Assembly: GCA_030280995.1 (NCBI GenBank)
Contig: JASXTE010000017.1
Span: 25,556,498 to 25,620,497, forward strand
From: Hemileia vastatrix
Lineage: Eukaryota; Basidiomycota; Pucciniomycetes; Pucciniales; Zaghouaniaceae
Length of the DNA stretch: 64,000 bases
Reading direction: 5' to 3'
The translations under genes and the position numbers were made by a program. How positions within the stretch are numbered: position 1 is the stretch's first letter; every line of letters begins with the position of its first letter. The notes under the pieces were generated by a model. That model ran no database searches, was not told the DNA's origin, and saw nothing but the letters and a program-made list of their open reading frames with translations. Below, one piece after another: positions 60,407-64,000 of this stretch.

Positions 60407-60661
60407 TGTCATCCATTAAAATTTGATATATCGTTATAATATAAATTTGTGTATAGATTTAGATCACGACTTCTTTACTACTTAGTTACTGTTATACATT
60501 CTTCCAAATTCTTAATTATTCCTTACCTACTATTGATACCAAGTCTTGTATATAAACTAATCCGTGTCTAGATTTGATTCCCTAGCGAATCAACTTTGAA
60601 ATATTACCTAAAAAGACTTTTCTAATCTCTAACAAACTAAATAATAAAGCAATCCCTTACA
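60407..60661 (+). repeat. Gypsy-3 3' LTR
   Basis: Same length and apparently same sequence as the 5' LTR. A short purine-rich stretch (AAGGAGATAG) lies about 25-35 bases upstream and overlaps the gag-pol stop codon. Confidence 0.95.
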
Positions 60662-60666
60662 CAAAA

Positions 60667-61468
60667 GCAAAAACGAGAAAAGCGAGATTCATCTGGTTTT
60701 GAGTACCATCTCAACACACTGACTCACACCGAAACTTGTTCACAAAAATGCCAAGCTTGTGGAAAAACAGGCCACAACATTAGGACCTGCTCTAAGGACA
60801 AGCTCTCACAAAATAACGAAGTACAGCAGTTCCATCAACTACCAACTCCTAAACCAGTAAATATAATCAGTTCATCAATGAAAAACTATCCAGAACTTCA
60901 GTTTTGTCTGCAAGATATTCAAGATGTTGCTCCTGATGAAAATTGTGGGTTTTCAGCTCTTGCAACTGCGCTGGGCTCTAGATGGTCATGGATTTCAGTT
61001 TGCAAATCAATGGTACGGAAAATTGTCTCCAACATGGATTATTATATAGCACTACTTGGGAAAGGTGAGACAGACCAAATACTTGATCAGATTAATTCCT
61101 TTAACTCTCCAGCACCTCAAGATAAATGGTTTACAACACCATTTCATAGCTTGATTGCGGCTCACACTTTCATGCAACCAATCACTGTGCTCCAGGCAGG
61201 ACATTATGTAAAAAACACTTCTCTTACATCTTTGCCAAACAAGTTTACCAGCTGTGTAGAGCCATTAGTAATAGTTTTTGATCCTTTAGCTTGCCACTTT
61301 CAAAGGGGGGTTTTATTGAAAAAATTTCCCCTTTCTCCATTAAATCGTGGTTGTTATTCTTACAAAGAAGAGTCATCAGAATTTGTTGCTTGGTGTGAGG
61401 CTTTAGATAGAAATTTAAGACTTTGGTTTCCAGCTGAGGCAGCTGAAGAACAACGAAAGCGAAAGTAA
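60667..61468 (+). pseudogene. MULE C-terminus: zinc knuckle and OTU cysteine-protease domain
   Basis: Continues the MULE after the Gypsy-3 insertion; one base is missing at the junction, a frameshift. First comes a basic stretch (KREKRDSSGFEYHLN) and a CCHC knuckle (CQACGKTGHNIRTC, about 60,755-60,790). Then an open frame to 61,468 has the OTU signature: Asp, Asn and nucleophile Cys in VAPDENCGFSALATALG (Cys at 60,944-60,946), a middle with SLIAAHTFMQPITVLQ, and a His in FDPLACHFQRG (61,295-61,297). Known family role: OTU enzymes cleave ubiquitin chains. In a transposase polyprotein it could act on ubiquitin-tagged host or transposase proteins. This segment has no internal stop, unlike the MULE's other parts. 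The stop at 61,466-61,468 precedes the right terminal repeat. Confidence 0.88.
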
Positions 61469-61627
61469 GTAATTGATATTGGTTGATTTATATGCAGGAC
61501 ACTTATGTTAAAGTAATAGTTACTTTTAATTTATGTACAAGATATCATCCACTGGATGATGGGGAACAGTCTGTAGGGGAGCATAGACGGTGAATATGAG
61601 AGATAATAGGGTGAGGGAGTACAATGT

Positions 61628-61870
61628 GCTACCAAATAAGAGAAGGAAAGGAAGAAAGGAAGGAATGCCGATACGGCGTCGCCATTCAAATTTAGAGGTT
61701 TGAAGCTCGGCTGCAAAGTTGACAGTTGACAACCTAGTTACAAGTATTTGATGGAAATTCGGGACGTAGTACAGAGGTTGCAGTTCAAAAAAAAATTTGA
61801 ATTGATTGTGGCGCCCAAGTCTGTGCCCGAACCAAAATACTAATAATTACCCTGTGTCCTTACTGCTCAC
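61628..61870 (-). repeat. MULE right terminal inverted repeat
   Basis: Reverse complement of 26,764-27,005 with scattered differences. It keeps CpG dinucleotides (for example GCCGATACGGCGTCGCC) that are partly CA or TG in the left copy. Confidence 0.92.
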
Positions 61871-61881
61871 CCACATCAAGT

Positions 61882-62593
61882 AATTTGTCATGAAACAAAT
61901 AATTTTGCGTAGTGCAACCCATAACCTGTACAGACATAATACCTTCACTCAGACAGTAAAGTGTCAAAGAATAAGAATGTAAGTTGTCAAACGTTTAAGA
62001 TCAATATATTTCGATGTCTATTCTCTAGAACTATGCTGTTTATATAATACATCTGTAGTTGAGGTTAATCGAATGGTTGTTACAGTCTCATCTAATGTAG
62101 TTAAAGTTATACTATGTTAAGTCTGAAGTTAATTATTAGTCACTGTCATACAGAGTTTCCTCGACAATTGGGACCCACATTGTGTCATGTTTGATTGGGA
62201 GACATTGACACCCAAAACGCAAATGTGACACGGTTTCGCTCCCGGTGAAAATACATCTTCAAAATTTACTCTAAAAATATAAATGCGAAAACTGTTCTTT
62301 TTATTTTTGTTATGTGTAGGACTTAATATGCTTAGTGATTATTCAGTATGTACATAAAACTAGTATAAAACCTATGGTGCAGCCGACGCGTCTAACTCCG
62401 GTTCACTCCGGAAGAAGCGCTGACACTGCTACCATAATTTTGTCTCTTTATCTAGACTATTTTTGTCTCTTTGTTCTTTTCGTTTTCTCAAGTCTTCTCT
62501 CATTCTCGCTCTCGCTTTCCAGCACTGTTTTCAATTGGTTGACTGATTGTATGGTCCGGATTTTCCTAAATTCTCTTCGCAATTTCATTCAAA
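61882..62593. other. Intergenic, no gene recognised
   Basis: About 710 bases between the MULE target duplication and the esterase gene stop codon. A small GC-rich patch (about 62,378-62,425, with CTCCGGTTCACTCCGG) is the only notable piece. It is likely host sequence, including the 3' region of the esterase gene. Confidence 0.55.
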
Positions 62594-64000
62594 CTATGAA
62601 TTTTTCTTCATTTGACAGGTTGATAAAGATGTTATGACCCATTCAGAGATTAATTTATGCGTTACTTCTGAGGGGTGATTTGGAAAATAATACTAAACAG
62701 TTTTTGAATTTAATCCAAAACAGTTAATATTTCAATTATCGCGTGTGTATAAAAAACTGAAAAGGGCAGTGAAACTTACTAGGAACTTTTCAGGGTTTTT
62801 ACAGCTCCCCTCTGTGGATGTTTGACTTTTTAGACACGAACCGCAGCTCTCAAATCTGTAGAAAAAAAATTAAAAGATTTTGTTCACTTTTACCTTTCAA
62901 ATTTTCTATAGCAAGAATAGATTTCTGGTACAAGATGAGCAAAATAGGCCGGGAGACTTACTTGAATGAAGAACAACTTTTCTCAATTCTTTCAAAAATT
63001 TCGCTCAAATTAATAAAAGCTACATTGAGTTTGTTGTCTTTTTCATGTAAACTGTTAAAACTTTCAAGTATATTTATATTGAATTTTTTTAGAGATGCAT
63101 CTTTTGTTGCATGAGGGTGAGCTATGCAAAAAATGAGAATGAATTAAAAATTTATGGTATTAACATCCTATGATTGCAATATATGGTTTATATTTTTTAA
63201 TTAGGCTGCTATGTAGGGTTTGCAATCGAGAAATCCTTAAACTTACAAATGACAAGAAATTGAGTAACACCTTTTTCTACCAATGTTTTCGTCAAAGAAA
63301 TTAGCTCTTCCACTGCTTTTTTAAGAGCATCATCTCCTCCAGATTGTTTCGCAGCAATAAAATCATTTATACCAAAAAATATTACTGAAAGAGAGCTTCC
63401 AAGCATCACAAAAGTTCATCGTGAGTTTGAATCATTTTTCCTACATTGAAGAAATAAAAATGCCAATTCAGCAAGCATACCTATCAGATTTTATTTTTCT
63501 ACCTTTATTCTTGCTTGACCATACTTGAAGTTGCTTTTCCATAGAAGATCTCCCTTTCTAAAATATGTTTCAAGTTGGATTATTATATCAAGGTTAGTGA
63601 GTGAAAAAATAAATTAATAAAGCAAGTAGAAAGTTTTCTTACCGCAGTGGGATAAAGCGAGTCATCAATGACAGCACCACCTACAGAATAGTCTTGTAAT
63701 TCCATTTTGAATTGAGCTTGTATATTTTCAATCCACACAAGTCCATTGCTTGCTCTCCCCCCAGCTCCTATGCTCTTGCTACTAGAAACGGGTTTAGGGG
63801 CTGCATCACCCTTTGCATTTCCGTTTGCGCTCCAGCTGTCACCAAACATATAAAGAACCTTGTGGTATCGGAGTTACCCATTAATAATGAGACAAACAGT
63901 GAAAGAAATGAATGTCCAATATAAAAGCAAAAATATATATATTAAATTTATATCTCACTCGAATCTTATCAAGGGAAATTCCATAGTTGAAGCTTGATAG
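62594..64000 (-). CDS. GDSL/SGNH esterase (CE16-like), 5' end outside the window
   Basis: Seven exons fit with GT-AG introns and matching phases: beyond 64,000-63,959; 63,858-63,643; 63,557-63,481; 63,440-63,247; 63,121-62,962; 62,855-62,780; 62,692-62,594 (stop TAG). Block I is VLYMFGDSWSANGN (the Ser of GDS is the family nucleophile), then YSVGGAVIDD, block III FFGINDF and block V NHPSEVTH with the catalytic His. The family hydrolyses ester bonds, for CE16 acetyl groups on plant-type sugars. Oddities: exon 4 has an in-frame TGA at about 63,412-63,414 in this model, and the usual Asp three residues before the His reads Phe. Either the exon 4 and 7 borders are off, or the gene is decaying. 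It is the only likely host gene in the window. Confidence 0.75.

Larger units (their letters stand above)
55179..60661 (+). mobile_element. Gypsy-3: young chromodomain Ty3/Gypsy retrotransposon
   Basis: 5483 bp with two 255-bp LTRs (55,179-55,433 and 60,407-60,661; start TGTCATCCATTAAAA, end CAATCCCTTACA) that look identical by eye. Flanking 5-bp duplications are CAAAA (55,174-55,178 and 60,662-60,666). One gag-pol frame of about 4.7 kb carries a single nonsense codon near its start. Identical LTRs mean insertion was recent, making it the youngest retrotransposon of the nest. Confidence 0.97.
26764..61870 (+). mobile_element. MULE with OTU domain, exploded by nested insertions
   Basis: Long terminal inverted repeats of roughly 240 bp start with GTGAGCAGTAAGGACAC at 26,764 and, inverted, end at 61,870. 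Both are flanked by the same 11 bases, CCACATCAAGT (26,753-26,763 and 61,871-61,881), a length expected of Mutator-like elements. The element's own DNA is 26,764-27,655, about 45,81x-46,908, 55,088-55,178 and 60,667-61,870, roughly 3.3 kb. The rest belongs to later insertions. The own segments encode, in order, a FAR1-like zinc-binding N-terminus, a MULE transposase core with SWIM finger, a zinc knuckle and an OTU protease domain. Confidence 0.93.

Noticed and set aside
62335..63114. Plus-strand frames opposite the esterase
   Set aside because: They lie antisense to phased exons of the GDSL gene or in the flanking spacer and show no domain.

Overview
The window looks like a repeat-dominated stretch of an AT-rich basidiomycete genome, most probably a rust fungus (Pucciniales). 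The reasons are the short GT-AG introns, chromodomain Ty3/Gypsy elements, a Ty1/Copia element primed by a fragment of initiator tRNA-Met, a MULE with a C-terminal OTU protease domain, a CACTA element with a Tnp2 transposase, and a TET/JBP-type 2OG-Fe(II) oxygenase. Family recognition is from memory; no database search was run, and the species is not resolved. Almost all of the 64 kb is transposon. Only one likely host gene is seen, a split GDSL/SGNH esterase at the right edge.

Left part (1-26.75 kb). A decayed minus-strand Ty3/Gypsy element (Gypsy-1, about 1.03-6.26 kb) is cut off inside its integrase by a 750-bp pure (AAAAAT)n tract. From 6.3 to 11.7 kb no gene is seen, only a cluster of GAGTC-type short repeats and a polypyrimidine/polypurine switch. 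A second decayed Gypsy element (Gypsy-2, plus strand, about 11.67-19.65 kb) follows. Next to its broken 3' LTR lies a 6.2-kb Harbinger-like DNA transposon (Harbinger-1, 19,648-25,872). It carries an ORF1 protein, a DDE_4-type transposase and a TET/JBP-like oxygenase. A 200-bp MITE with nearly the same ends follows at 26.3 kb.

Nested block (26.76-61.87 kb). One MULE with 11-bp target duplications (CCACATCAAGT) is spread over 35 kb because other elements inserted into it. These are: (i) a Copia element (27.66-42.77 kb), itself split by a 10.5-kb DNA element filled with about 12-15 tandem units of about 610 bp, each with a palindrome; (ii) a 3-kb deleted Harbinger relative (Harbinger-2) in the Copia 5' LTR, packed with about 80-bp hairpin repeats; (iii) an 8.2-kb CACTA element whose Tnp2 gene is split by a 1.5-kb solo LTR; (iv) a young 5.5-kb Gypsy element (Gypsy-3) with LTRs that look identical. 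Exact target duplications for most of these give a relative order of insertion.

Right edge (61.9-64 kb). After about 0.7 kb with no recognised gene, seven exons of a GDSL esterase run on the minus strand and leave the window.

Two themes recur. First, the older elements decay mainly through in-frame stop codons, many TGA where CGA (Arg) would be expected, which fits CpG deamination in a methylated genome. A TET/JBP-like gene riding in a transposon of the same window is therefore notable. Second, three DNA elements with AAT target duplications or Harbinger-type ends have amplified internal hairpin repeats.
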